Notes under the pieces: generated by a model | What the model saw: only the letters and a program-made list of their open reading frames with translations | Told to the model about the DNA's origin: nothing | Database searches by the model: none | Made by a program: the position numbers and the translations under genes | Source of the DNA: JBEBVQ01 sp037190845 | GTDB lineage: Bacteria > Bacteroidota > Bacteroidia > Chitinophagales > Chitinophagaceae | NCBI GenBank assembly: GCA_037190845.1 | Contig: JBBCJI010000004.1 | Location: forward strand, 124,001-188,000 | DNA: 64,000 bases | Direction: 5' to 3' | Shown here: in pieces, positions 32,806-42,265 of the stretch | Position numbering within the stretch: position 1 is the stretch's first letter | Layout of the letters: each line of letters starts with the position of its first letter

Positions 32806-33297
32806 TTACGGTTTATTTACATGGAGCTTTACAAATTCTTCCGGGCCTTCTTCGTCATAGAAGCTGCGGAGATTCATATTTTTCTCGATGAATTTACGCA
32901 GAGCTGCGGAGTTGCTGAACTGCTCATTCAGTTTATTTGAAACCGGTATGAGTGAAAATTTTGCAGCCGAAGTGTTGAGGTTGATCCGGTAGATGTAGTA
33001 GGTTTGGGTGCTGTCTGAATACAGGTTGAGAAAGGTAACGCCTTTCACATCCGACAGGTGAGCCACGTACTCTGCTGTATGTCCGGTGATAGAGCGTTGC
33101 AGTACTTTGTATTGCATATTGCCACCTTTGCTGACGAAATATTCGTTATAGCTTTCCGCTTCCGATACCCATTGACCGAGCAAATTTTCTTCAACAGAAT
33201 TGGAAGGTGGGGAAATAGGTACAGCAGATTCATAAGGACAACCATACAGCATCAGGCAGCACAGTGCCAGGATGCCGGATTGCAACAATTTTTTCAT
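32806..33297 (-). CDS. Uncharacterised lipoprotein upstream of ychF
   Basis: 163 residues. The signal peptide ends in the lipobox LYGC (C20). After a Pro/Ser-rich linker, the mature part (LLGQWVSEAESYNEYFVSKGG, FSLIPVSNKLNEQF) has an alternating beta pattern, with a helix-rich end (FIEKNMNLRSFYDEEGPEEFVKLH). I do not recognise a named family, although GxW starts like this are common in small lipocalin-like lipoproteins. It is the upstream gene of a probable two-gene unit with ychF. Confidence 0.72.
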   Translation of the reverse strand: MKKLLQSGILALCCLMLYGCPYESAVPISPPSNSVEENLLGQWVSEAESYNEYFVSKGGNMQYKVLQRSITGHTAEYVAHLSDVKGVTFLNLYSDSTQTYYIYRINLNTSAAKFSLIPVSNKLNEQFSNSAALRKFIEKNMNLRSFYDEEGPEEFVKLHVNKP

Positions 33298-33439
33298 GCA
33301 ACTTCTTTTTTATGGGCATGTGGGTGCATAAGAAGATGGTAATATTACATCAAATTCCCGTATCCTGCTTATTGTAAGCACATTATTAACCTTTTTTTAC
33401 GAAGATGCTCCCCCATTTTAATATAGTCGCTGCATCTGT

Positions 33440-33447
33440 TACCTTTG
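33440..33447 (+). promoter_or_regulatory. -7 element (TACCTTTG) for the GHL10 gene
   Basis: TACCTTTG matches TAnnTTTG, 31 bases before the ATG at 33479. No convincing -33 element is seen. Confidence 0.4.
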
Positions 33448-33478
33448 TCTCACCGAACCATTAGTTGTTACTGTTTTC

Positions 33479-34996
33479 ATGCGATACGCCATATTTTTTT
33501 TCCTGGTATTACTCACTGTCGTTCCCTCTGGTTTTTTCATAGCATCTGCCCGGCAGGCTCCTAAATATGAATTTCGGGCGGCATGGATTGCTACGGTGGG
33601 TAATATTGACTGGCCGTCAAAGCAGGGACTGCCTGCATTGCAGCAGCAGCAGGAATTTATCCAGCGTCTTGATGCGCTGAAGGCTATGGGATGTAATGCT
33701 GTTATCGTACAGATCAGGCCTGCCTGCGATGCTTTTTACGACTCTTCTATAGAGCCCTGGAGCCGTTACCTGAGCGGACGACAGGGGCAACCGCCTTTTC
33801 CCTATTATGATCCGCTTTCGTTCATGATAGAAGAAACGCATAAGCGGCAAATGGAGTTTCATGCCTGGTTCAACCCGTTCCGCGCGCTCGTAGATCATAC
33901 AAAAAATCCTAACCCGGCCACGCATATCACAAAGACGCACCCCGGCTGGATCCTTAATTACGGTACAAAAGCCTATATAGATCCCGGTGAGCCTGCAGCC
34001 AGGGAATACGTTGTACGTGTGATCATGGATGTGGTGAAGCGGTATGATATAGATGCGGTACATCTGGATGACTATTTTTATCCTTACCGTATCGCAAAAG
34101 CAGAATTTCCGGATAGCAGGAGTTTTGCGAGGTATGGCGGTGGGATCAGCAGCAAAGATGACTGGCGGCGCAATAATATTAACCTGTTCATCTCTGTGCT
34201 GAATACCAACATCAAGCAGGTTAAGCCTTATGTGAAGCTGGGTATCAGCCCGTTTGGTGTCTGGCGTAATGCCAGTGTGGATCCGAGAGGGTCGGCGACA
34301 CGTGGTGGCCAGACCACTTACGATGATCTTTATGCCGATGTGCTGCTATGGATGGAGAAAGGATGGATTGATTACCTGCTTCCGCAGCTTTATTGGGAGC
34401 ATGGGCATAAGGCGGCAGCTTTTGATGTGCTGTTGCCCTGGTGGGAAAAGCACAGCTATGACAGGCATATATATTACGGCCTGGGCGCCTATCGCATGGT
34501 CAATGCTGTAAACCCTCCCTGGAAGGGCCCTGATGAGTTGCTGAAGCAGGTTTCTGCTATTCGCCGGACAACCCAAACGCCGGGGTATGCTCTTTACAGT
34601 GCATCCAGTTTTGACAAGGTACCGGGTGCTGCCCGTGATAGTCTGCGGGAACGTTATTGCCGTACAGCGGCGCTGGTGCCGCCTATGAAATGGCTGGATA
34701 GTATTCCCCCGGCGGCTCCGGTATTGCGGGCTATTCCTTCCGTGCAGGGCAGTCTGCTGCAATGGGAGCATACCAACCCCGTTGATGAACTGGTGCGCTA
34801 TGTTGTGTACCGGTTTACAGATGACGAGCCGGTAAACATCAGCCGGCCGGATAAGATCATAGCAATATTATCTGACCGTGAGTTGCTTGATCCGGAGGCT
34901 AATGAACATGGGAAATGTACGTATGTTGTTACTGCGCTCGATCGTTTGTGGAATGAAAGCAGGCCGAGTAATACGGCCGTGACTACGATCGAATGA
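33479..34996 (+). CDS. GHL10 / DUF187-family glycoside hydrolase-like protein, exported
   Basis: 505 residues with a signal peptide (1-25, ending ASARQ). The GHL10 TIM-barrel begins with EFRAAWIATVGNIDWPS and continues through NAVIVQIRPACDAFY, FHAWFNPFRALVD, VHLDDYFYPY (conserved acidic pair) and ISPFGVWRN. The last 100 residues look like a fibronectin-III-type domain (PAAPVLRAIPSVQGSLLQWEH in overlapping parts). Family members are thought to cleave cell-wall or related polysaccharides; substrate here is unknown. A 3-hydroxyacyl-CoA dehydrogenase gene follows after 40 bases. Confidence 0.91.
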   Translation: MRYAIFFFLVLLTVVPSGFFIASARQAPKYEFRAAWIATVGNIDWPSKQGLPALQQQQEFIQRLDALKAMGCNAVIVQIRPACDAFYDSSIEPWSRYLSGRQGQPPFPYYDPLSFMIEETHKRQMEFHAWFNPFRALVDHTKNPNPATHITKTHPGWILNYGTKAYIDPGEPAAREYVVRVIMDVVKRYDIDAVHLDDYFYPYRIAKAEFPDSRSFARYGGGISSKDDWRRNNINLFISVLNTNIKQVKPYVKLGISPFGVWRNASVDPRGSATRGGQTTYDDLYADVLLWMEKGWIDYLLPQLYWEHGHKAAAFDVLLPWWEKHSYDRHIYYGLGAYRMVNAVNPPWKGPDELLKQVSAIRRTTQTPGYALYSASSFDKVPGAARDSLRERYCRTAALVPPMKWLDSIPPAAPVLRAIPSVQGSLLQWEHTNPVDELVRYVVYRFTDDEPVNISRPDKIIAILSDRELLDPEANEHGKCTYVVTALDRLWNESRPSNTAVTTIE

Positions 34997-35036
34997 ACAT
35001 TATAGAACAAACAGGTTAAAAAAAAATTAAGCAAGA

Positions 35037-36200
35037 ATGAACACAACAGGTGTAGTCGGTGTTATCGGTTCCGGGGCTATGGGTTCCGGCATAGCACAGG
35101 TGGCTGCTATGGCCGGACATACTGTAATCGTATGCGATACCAGTGAGGCTGTGCTGGATAAGGCGCGGCAGTCTTTGACAGGGATATTGCAGAAGCTGCA
35201 GGATAAGGGTAAGATAGAATCTGCGGAAGAAGTGATGGGCCGTTTTTCATTTACTACAGATATACAGGACCTGGGTGTATGCGGGCTGATCATTGAAGCG
35301 ATTGTAGAAAATCCGGACATTAAGAAAAAAGTATTTGCGGATGTGGAAAAGCTGGTGCGTGAAGATTGTTTGCTCGCAACAAACACTTCCTCGCTTTCCG
35401 TCACCTCTATTGCTGCGGCATGCGTCCGGCCGGAACGTGTGCTGGGGCTGCATTTCTTTAACCCGGCTCCCCTGATGGCGCTGGTAGAAGTGATCCCGGC
35501 GGTTCAGACAGACCCCGCATTAACAGAAAGCGCCCGTGACCTGATGAAGCGCTGGGGTAAAACGCCTGTCATTGCGAAAGATACACCGGGCTTTATTGTA
35601 AATCGCCTGGCACGTCCATTTTACGGAGAAGCGATCCGTATCTATGAAGAAGGGATTGCAACCCCCGCAGAGATAGATCAGGCGATGACTACGATTGGCG
35701 GTTTTCGTATGGGGCCTTTTGAACTGATGGATTATATCGGACATGATGTGAATTATATCGTTACCGAAACTGTATTCCGTTCTTTCTTTTATGATCCCAG
35801 GTATAAGCCGTCATTTTCACAGAAGCGCCTCCTCGAGGCCGGATGGCTCGGGAGGAAAAGCGGCCGCGGATTTTATGATTATACCAACGGCGGCGGCCGG
35901 CCGGAAGCTGAGACGGGTCCCGACGCCGGTACGAAGATCGTTGAGCGTATTGTGGCAATGCTGATCAACGAAGCGGCAGACGCACTGCATGCAGGCATTG
36001 CGTCGCCGGAAGACCTGGAGCTGGCGATGACCAAAGGGGTTAATTATCCCAAAGGATTGTTGCAGTGGTGTGATGAGTGGGGAGGGGGCAAGGTGTTGTC
36101 CATACTGGACGGATTATACCATGATTATCATGAAGGCCGTTACCGGGCCAGTGTGCTGCTGCGCCGGATAAGCCGGGAAGAGGGGAAATTCATACAGTAA
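35037..36200 (+). CDS. 3-hydroxyacyl-CoA dehydrogenase
   Basis: 387 residues: an N-terminal NAD-binding Rossmann domain (GVIGSGAMGSGIAQ, 8-21), catalytic His in LGLHFFNPAP with the partner Glu in IIEAIVENPDIKK, and two C-terminal 3HCDH helical units (about 185-280 and 305-385). The doubled C-terminal domain makes it longer than the usual 280-residue 3-hydroxybutyryl-CoA dehydrogenase, as in PaaH-type enzymes. It oxidises 3-hydroxyacyl-CoA in beta-oxidation or phenylacetate breakdown and may work with the hydratase at 6991. The ATG follows an A-run, 40 bases behind the GHL10 gene. Confidence 0.93.
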   Translation: MNTTGVVGVIGSGAMGSGIAQVAAMAGHTVIVCDTSEAVLDKARQSLTGILQKLQDKGKIESAEEVMGRFSFTTDIQDLGVCGLIIEAIVENPDIKKKVFADVEKLVREDCLLATNTSSLSVTSIAAACVRPERVLGLHFFNPAPLMALVEVIPAVQTDPALTESARDLMKRWGKTPVIAKDTPGFIVNRLARPFYGEAIRIYEEGIATPAEIDQAMTTIGGFRMGPFELMDYIGHDVNYIVTETVFRSFFYDPRYKPSFSQKRLLEAGWLGRKSGRGFYDYTNGGGRPEAETGPDAGTKIVERIVAMLINEAADALHAGIASPEDLELAMTKGVNYPKGLLQWCDEWGGGKVLSILDGLYHDYHEGRYRASVLLRRISREEGKFIQ

Positions 36201-36225
36201 TGCACTGACTGGAAACGGGATGATC

Positions 36226-36504
36226 TTACCGCCCCAGCACTTTGTCGTGACATGCCTGGAACTCATTCCTTATAGCGATGCTGTCCCTGTTGATAAGCAA
36301 CTCTTCGACAGTCTGGTAATGCGTCATGATAGACTCCAGTGAGCACTGGCAGTATGCAGCGGCTTGTGCTGAATCGGTAAAAGTGGTCCGCCTGGCTTCC
36401 TCTATACAGGTGCGCATATATTCCGACCTGTACTCATCCGTCCAGCCTTCTTTACAGGAAAGAAAAAATACCGGTATGGCAATCAGAAGCAACTGCTTTT
36501 TCAT
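36226..36504 (-). CDS. Small four-Cys lipoprotein
   Basis: 92 residues from the ATG at 36504 (MKKQLLLIAIPVFFLSC), which gives an ideal lipoprotein signal with C17 lipidated. An ATG 18 bases earlier is less likely. The mature part is helical with four further Cys: C33, C52, C54 and C85 (the middle pair as YCQC). This spacing suggests two disulphides or a metal site across a helical hairpin. I do not recognise the family with certainty. It lies convergent to the dehydrogenase gene and divergent from rsmA. Confidence 0.72.
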   Translation of the reverse strand: MKKQLLLIAIPVFFLSCKEGWTDEYRSEYMRTCIEEARRTTFTDSAQAAAYCQCSLESIMTHYQTVEELLINRDSIAIRNEFQACHDKVLGR

Positions 36505-36570
36505 AAGAGATATTTGGTACAAGGTACAATTTTAAGGAGTATTTACCAGCAAAAGTGGGGATGAATCAAT

Positions 36571-36578
36571 TACTTTTG
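36571..36578 (+). promoter_or_regulatory. -7 element (TACTTTTG) 8 bases before rsmA
   Basis: TACTTTTG matches TAnnTTTG and ends eight bases before the ATG at 36587. Confidence 0.5.
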
Positions 36579-36586
36579 CTCCGCTT

Positions 36587-37342
36587 ATGCAATATACGTT
36601 AAAGAAAAGCCTGGGTCAGCATTTTCTGCATGATGATAACATGTGCCGGAAGATTGTTGCGCAGCTTACGGTCACGCCCGGCATGCAACTCCTGGAAATA
36701 GGACCCGGCGGCGGGGCGCTCACCGGTTATCTGTCAGATGCAGTAGCTGATTATAAAGCCATTGAGATTGACAGGGAAAAGGTAGACTACCTGCTGAAGA
36801 CTTTTCCCTTATTGCAGGGGCGTATCATACACGAAGATATACTGAAGGCAGACTGCCCGTTTACCGGCGCATTCAGCGTGATTGGTAATTTTCCCTATAA
36901 CATTTCTTCGCCGATCCTTTTTAAAATACTGGATTGGGAGCCGCAGGTAACGGAAGTGATCGGCATGTTTCAGAAGGAGGTAGCACAACGGATTGCCGCA
37001 GGCCCGGGTACAAAACAGTATGGGATACTGAGCGTGCTGATGCAGGCTTATTTTAAAGTGGAATATTTATTTGATGTCCATGAAAACTGTTTTACGCCGC
37101 CTCCGCGGGTAAAAAGCGGTGTCGTTCGTTTTACGAATATCCGGAATCCCTTTGGCCTTACTGATAAAAAGGCATTTGCCCGGCTGGTAAAGGCGGCATT
37201 TAACCAGCGGAGAAAAACCTTACGAAACGCGTTAAAAGGAACGCTGCCGGCAGAGGCATTGCAGGATCCTGTAATGGGGAAACGGGCGGAACAGTTGTCA
37301 GTGGCTGATTTTGTAGCGCTATATAAACAGTATATGTTATGA
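36587..37342 (+). CDS. rsmA: 16S rRNA (A1518/A1519) dimethyltransferase
   Basis: 251 residues. SAM-binding motif LLEIGPGGGALT (35-46), the catalytic NFPYNISSPI motif (about 103-112) and the opening KKSLGQHFLHDDN identify RsmA/KsgA. It dimethylates two adjacent adenines near the 3' end of 16S rRNA during small-subunit assembly. The length is slightly short for the family but complete. The stop codon overlaps the start of the next gene (ATGA), showing translational coupling. Confidence 0.97.
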   Translation: MQYTLKKSLGQHFLHDDNMCRKIVAQLTVTPGMQLLEIGPGGGALTGYLSDAVADYKAIEIDREKVDYLLKTFPLLQGRIIHEDILKADCPFTGAFSVIGNFPYNISSPILFKILDWEPQVTEVIGMFQKEVAQRIAAGPGTKQYGILSVLMQAYFKVEYLFDVHENCFTPPPRVKSGVVRFTNIRNPFGLTDKKAFARLVKAAFNQRRKTLRNALKGTLPAEALQDPVMGKRAEQLSVADFVALYKQYML

Positions 37343-38271
37343 AGCATGGGGGTAATGTCCTGATAGCAGCCCCGGTACATCCGGTGCTTCCGGAGGGATT
37401 GGAAGCTGCAGGTTATCGCGTGAAAATAATGGACTCCGTCACCCCGGAAGCAGCAACTGCTGCATTGGCGGATTGTACCGGGGTGATCACTTCCAACCGT
37501 TTGTTGCTGGGGCGGGAAATGCTGGATGCTGCACCGATCCTGAAGTGGATCGGCAGAATGGGGTCCGGTATGGAGATTATTGATACAGACTATGCGCGGC
37601 AGAGAGGAATATTGTGCTTCAGCAGTCCGGAGGGAAATGCCAATGCAGTAGCGGAACATGCGGTAGGTATGCTGCTGGCGCTTACAAAAAAGATAAGCCG
37701 GAGCCATGGCCAGGTACGGCAGGGGATATGGCAGCGCGAAGCTAACCGGGGTATGGAGCTGGAAGGGAAAACAGTAGGTATCATTGGCTTTGGCCATACC
37801 GGCCGCGCATTAGCCCGGAAGCTGCTCGCATTTGATATGCGCCTGCTCGCTTATGATATAAAAGCGGACATCCCCCTGCCAGCATATATAACCCCTGTAT
37901 CGCTTGCAGAGATGCAGCAGGAATCCGATATGATCAGTTTTCATGTGCCGTATTCCGGAGATACACACCATTATTTCGACAGGGATTTCCTGTACGCTAT
38001 GCAGAAGCCGTTTATCTTAATAAATACATCGCGTGGCCCTGTAGCGGATACGATGGCGATTCTTGAAGGAATTGAGCGTAAACGGATCATCGGTGCAGTG
38101 TTGGATGTAGTGGAAGGCGAGCCGTCCGGCGATACTGCGCATGTCCATCAGCCGGATATAAGATTGTTATCGGAGCAAGAGGAGGTCATTATTACACCCC
38201 ATATAGCCGGGTACAGCCATGAAGCTATGTATAAAATGAGCAAAATATTACTGGATAAAGTGCTGTTTTAG
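37339..38271 (+). CDS. D-2-hydroxyacid dehydrogenase (PGDH-like)
   Basis: 310 residues. NAD-binding GIIGFGHTGRALARKL is near residue 148. The catalytic Arg-Glu-His set is present in NTSRGPVADT, DVVEGEPSG and TPHIAGYS. SSPEGNANAVAEHAVGMLLAL is typical of phosphoglycerate-dehydrogenase-like members, but there is no regulatory ACT domain. The substrate may be 3-phosphoglycerate or another 2-hydroxyacid. It overlaps rsmA by four bases and is co-translated with it. Confidence 0.92.
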   Translation: MKHGGNVLIAAPVHPVLPEGLEAAGYRVKIMDSVTPEAATAALADCTGVITSNRLLLGREMLDAAPILKWIGRMGSGMEIIDTDYARQRGILCFSSPEGNANAVAEHAVGMLLALTKKISRSHGQVRQGIWQREANRGMELEGKTVGIIGFGHTGRALARKLLAFDMRLLAYDIKADIPLPAYITPVSLAEMQQESDMISFHVPYSGDTHHYFDRDFLYAMQKPFILINTSRGPVADTMAILEGIERKRIIGAVLDVVEGEPSGDTAHVHQPDIRLLSEQEEVIITPHIAGYSHEAMYKMSKILLDKVLF

Positions 38272-38387
38272 CGGAATAACGTATAAGATAAACATTTTTC
38301 TGACAAAAATCCGGGAAGACAGGAGGTATTTTAACAAGAAATTTTATCTTTACCCCTCATTTGGTTAATAAATCATTAAATCTGAAT

Positions 38388-41300
38388 ATGAAGCGTACAT
38401 TACGTTGTTTATTCTTCATGCTGCTGTTTATCGGTGTCGCAGACAAAGAAGTACTTGCCCAGGCACAGGTTGGTGAGATTACAGGTACCATCCTGGATGA
38501 AAGAAAAGAGCCTATTATAGGTGTAGTTATCCGTGTGGAAGAAGGGGGAGTCGTTAAAGGGGGGGCTGCAACGGATTTTGATGGTAGATATTCGATAAAG
38601 CCACTCCAGCCTGGCCGGTATGATGTAACTATCTCCTACACCGGTATGAAGCAACTTCGGATCAATGGCGTAATGGTAAGACCCGGCTATCCTACCATTC
38701 TGGACAAGACGATGGAGTCTGCTACAGCACTGGCCGGAGTCGAGGTGGTTTCTACGTACGTACCGCCACTGATCGATAAAGGTAAGCCTGGTCCTGACCT
38801 TACACTGACTCGCGAACAGATCAAATCTTTGCCTACCCGGAACACCACAGATTTTGCATCGATGAATACCGGTGTGTACCAACGCTCTAGCGGAGGAGGT
38901 CTCAACATGAGCGGTGCACGTTCGCAAGGTACTTTGATTATCATAGATGGGATTCAGGTAACTGGAACACGTTATATTAATCAGGGGCCGGATGTCATAG
39001 ATCAGATGCAGATAATGACTTCCGGTATTCCGGCTAAATATGGCGATGCTTCCGGTGGTGTGATCAATATTACGACCCGTGGGATTACCAGCACTTATCG
39101 TGGTGGTATTACCGCAGAGCATTCAGTAGAAGGATTCAAAAATAGTATGCTGGCCTTTAACATTTCTGGTCCGTTTGCCAGCCGTCGTACTCCGGAGGGT
39201 TTTAAAAAACCAATAATCGGCTTTTTCCTGGCAGGGGATTACCGGCATTATGAGGACGAGTTTCCTTCTTATATTGGTAACTGGGTCGTAAAGGACGATG
39301 TGCTCCGGGACTTGCAGGAAAACCCGCTTGTAGCCATTCCGAATGCTACCGGTGTGCCCAACTTTGCACCGGCCAGTGAATTTGTGACACAGGAAGACCT
39401 GGTGTTGGAGAAAAAGAGGCGTAATGCACTTAATCAGCGGGCTAACCTTACCGGTAAGCTGGATTATGAGTTGACGCCGGGTACTAATATTACAGCGGGC
39501 GGCCAATTTTTCTATTCCAATGGATATAATTACAGCCGAGGGCTTTCCCTTTTTGCACCTGAAGCTACTTCCAAAACGGTCAATTATACAGGCCGCGCTT
39601 ATCTCCGTTTTACCCAAAGCTTTAAAAAGGCTGCCCCGGCAATCGGTGAGGATGGGGAACGGAAAGATGAGGTCAATACGATCCAGAATGCCTTTTATTC
39701 TGTTCAGGCAGATTATAATCGGGATTATGGTAGTACACAGGATCCGAACCATAAAATGGATCCTTTCAAATATGGCTATGTAGGAAAGTTTGTAGAAGAA
39801 TATGAACCGGTGTATGCGCCCGGCGTGGATGACAGCACTGGTAAAACAGCGATCCTGCTGTATGGATACCAGCCTACGGGTGTTACTTATGAAAGGGCGG
39901 AACTGAACCCCCTGCTGGCTAATTATACTTCGGCCTATTATAATCTTGGAGGGGAGTCACCCCTTCTGTTAAGTAATATTGCCAGCGCAGGTGCATATCT
40001 GCGTAATGGTGATGCCCCCAACTCTACCTATTCTTTATGGTCGAATGTAGGTACACCTCAGGGAGGTTTTAACAAACAGCAGTCTGACCAGTTTTCCCTC
40101 GGTGTAGACGCTTCGTTTGATTATAAAATGAAAAAGGCAACACATGCCATTGAGTTTGGTATGTACTATCAGCAACGTAGCGAGCGATTTTTTGGTGTAA
40201 GCGGAGCTGGTATGTGGGGGTTGATGCGACTTTTGACACACCGCGTTGTTCCGTTTTCCGAAATGGACAGAGGCCCCGGATCTGTTTATATAGCAGGTGG
40301 CCAAAGTTATACTCAAGAGGATGTTAAAAATGGCTTGGTTGTTTTTGGCCCTAATGATACCGTGTTTTATGACCGTGTGAGGTATGATACGGCAGCGCCT
40401 GTCGGCGGTTTTGATTACAATCTCAGGCAAAAGCTGGGCCTGGATGTGAAAGGTCGTGATTACCTGCAGCCGGATGCTTACGATCCTTCCATGTATTCGC
40501 TGGACATGTTTACTGCGGATGAATTATTAAATAACGGTAGCAGTCTGGTTAACTATTACGGATATGATTACAAAGGTAACATGGTAACCGGTCAGGTTAA
40601 TTTTAATGATTTCTGGACGGCAAAAGACGATAATGGGAATTATACCCGTCCCATAGGTGCGTATAGACCGAACTATCTTGCGGGTTATATATCCGATAAT
40701 ATTACATTTAAAGATATCCGGTTTAGCCTTGGGGTGCGTATAGAACGTTTCGATAATAATACCAAAGTGTTAAGAGATCCGTATAACCTCTATGCCGGGC
40801 AATATGCTGGAGAGGTGGATGGTAGTCGTAACATAATTAATAATGGCGCGCACCCTGATAATATCGGCAGTAACTATGCGGTATATGTAAATGATAATGC
40901 ATCCTCCAGTCCCTCTGTGATCGGTTATCGTAATGGGGATGTGTGGTATGATGCCAACGGACGTGAAATTTCGGATCCTTATGTGCTGAGAGGTGCTACA
41001 GGTGGCCGTGACCCGCAGCCTTATCTTAAAGAGCCCAATAGCCCGCGTATTACAGATACTGACTACGATCCGAATACTTCATTCGAAGATTATAAACCGC
41101 AGGTGAATGCAATGCCCCGTATTGTATTCTCCTTCCCGATTTCGGACGAGGCTTTATTTTATGCCCGTTATGATGTGATCATTCAGCGTCCGAAACCAGG
41201 GCTGAATGCGGTGCTGAGTGGTGTGGGGGCTTTTGCCACGCCTGCAGATTATTTCTTCATGACGCAGAATCCGAGCGGTATTATCGGTAATCCGGATCTC

Positions 41301-42239
41301 AAGCCGGAAAAGGCCATTAATTATGAAGTAGGTTTCACACAGCGGCTTTCAGAGCTTTCGGTAGTAACCATAAACGGTTTTTATAAAGAACGCCGGGATC
41401 AGATCCAGATCCGTCCGTATGTTTTTGCATGGCCACAGACCTATTATACATATGGTAATCGTGATTTTTCCACAACAAAAGGGATGACACTGAAGTATGA
41501 ATTGCGTCGGGTCAATAATCTGGCTATGACTCTTACCTATACGCTCCAGTTTGCAGATGGTACCGGTTCCAGTACTGCTTTAGGGAATTCCGGTGGGGTT
41601 GGAGCTATCGCAGCGGGAGGGCTGTTGCAGTACCTGATTTCTGCCCAGATGCCCAATCTGATGTTTACAAATGCATTGGATTATGATTCCCGTCATATGA
41701 TTAATGCTAATGTAGACTACCGTTACGGAAAGGGTGAAGGACCAGTGGTTGCCGGAAAGCATGTGCTACAGAATGCTGGTGTAAACCTACTGTTCCAGAC
41801 ACGCAGTGGCGAGCCTTATACATTGCTGGCACAACCGCAGACACTGCAAGGCGGGGTGCATAATGCCAATGTAATTATTGGGCAGATTAACGGTGCACGC
41901 CTTCCATGGCATTATATGCTGAATCTGAGGGTGGACAAGGATTTTACACTTGACTTTACAAAAACAAGAGAAGATGGTTCTGTCAAAGGACGTCCTTATT
42001 ATCTGAACGTGTTTACGTATATTCAGAACTTGTTGAATACGAGAGATGTGCTTTTTACACACCGCTTTACGGGTCGTCCGGATGATGATGGATACCTGAC
42101 TTCTTCATTGGGAGAGAATGTGATCCGTACACAAACCGATGCTCAATCATTCCAGGATTTGTATCGGATTTTGATGAATAATCCTGGTTTTTATAATCTT
42201 CCAAGAAGGATCACTGTCGGATTACAATTCAATTTCTAA
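38388..42239 (+). CDS. TonB-dependent-receptor-like outer-membrane barrel with carboxypeptidase-regulatory domain
   Basis: 1283 residues from the ATG at 38388 (MKRTLRCLFFMLLFIGV), with a signal peptide ending VLAQ. Residues about 30-115 form a CarboxypepD_reg-like beta domain (GEITGTILDERKEPIIGVVI). A plug domain (about 125-240) has GARSQGTLIIIDGIQV and SGGVINITTRG. The rest is a large beta-barrel ending in an aromatic residue (ITVGLQFNF), as needed for outer-membrane insertion. There is no SusD gene, so it is not a standard SusCD glycan importer. The next gene starts 26 bases on, and a PorV-like gene follows, so the three probably act together at the outer membrane. Transported substrate unknown. 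Confidence 0.92.
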   Translation: MKRTLRCLFFMLLFIGVADKEVLAQAQVGEITGTILDERKEPIIGVVIRVEEGGVVKGGAATDFDGRYSIKPLQPGRYDVTISYTGMKQLRINGVMVRPGYPTILDKTMESATALAGVEVVSTYVPPLIDKGKPGPDLTLTREQIKSLPTRNTTDFASMNTGVYQRSSGGGLNMSGARSQGTLIIIDGIQVTGTRYINQGPDVIDQMQIMTSGIPAKYGDASGGVINITTRGITSTYRGGITAEHSVEGFKNSMLAFNISGPFASRRTPEGFKKPIIGFFLAGDYRHYEDEFPSYIGNWVVKDDVLRDLQENPLVAIPNATGVPNFAPASEFVTQEDLVLEKKRRNALNQRANLTGKLDYELTPGTNITAGGQFFYSNGYNYSRGLSLFAPEATSKTVNYTGRAYLRFTQSFKKAAPAIGEDGERKDEVNTIQNAFYSVQADYNRDYGSTQDPNHKMDPFKYGYVGKFVEEYEPVYAPGVDDSTGKTAILLYGYQPTGVTYERAELNPLLANYTSAYYNLGGESPLLLSNIASAGAYLRNGDAPNSTYSLWSNVGTPQGGFNKQQSDQFSLGVDASFDYKMKKATHAIEFGMYYQQRSERFFGVSGAGMWGLMRLLTHRVVPFSEMDRGPGSVYIAGGQSYTQEDVKNGLVVFGPNDTVFYDRVRYDTAAPVGGFDYNLRQKLGLDVKGRDYLQPDAYDPSMYSLDMFTADELLNNGSSLVNYYGYDYKGNMVTGQVNFNDFWTAKDDNGNYTRPIGAYRPNYLAGYISDNITFKDIRFSLGVRIERFDNNTKVLRDPYNLYAGQYAGEVDGSRNIINNGAHPDNIGSNYAVYVNDNASSSPSVIGYRNGDVWYDANGREISDPYVLRGATGGRDPQPYLKEPNSPRITDTDYDPNTSFEDYKPQVNAMPRIVFSFPISDEALFYARYDVIIQRPKPGLNAVLSGVGAFATPADYFFMTQNPSGIIGNPDLKPEKAINYEVGFTQRLSELSVVTINGFYKERRDQIQIRPYVFAWPQTYYTYGNRDFSTTKGMTLKYELRRVNNLAMTLTYTLQFADGTGSSTALGNSGGVGAIAAGGLLQYLISAQMPNLMFTNALDYDSRHMINANVDYRYGKGEGPVVAGKHVLQNAGVNLLFQTRSGEPYTLLAQPQTLQGGVHNANVIIGQINGARLPWHYMLNLRVDKDFTLDFTKTREDGSVKGRPYYLNVFTYIQNLLNTRDVLFTHRFTGRPDDDGYLTSSLGENVIRTQTDAQSFQDLYRILMNNPGFYNLPRRITVGLQFNF

Positions 42240-42265
42240 ACAAAAAGTAATAACGATCATAAGTT

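Noticed and set aside
6991..36200. Enoyl-CoA hydratase, PaaY-like protein and 3-hydroxyacyl-CoA dehydrogenase as a phenylacetate-degradation cluster
   Set aside because: The three genes are spread over 28 kb among unrelated genes and no paaABCDE, paaK or paaZ homologue is present in the window.
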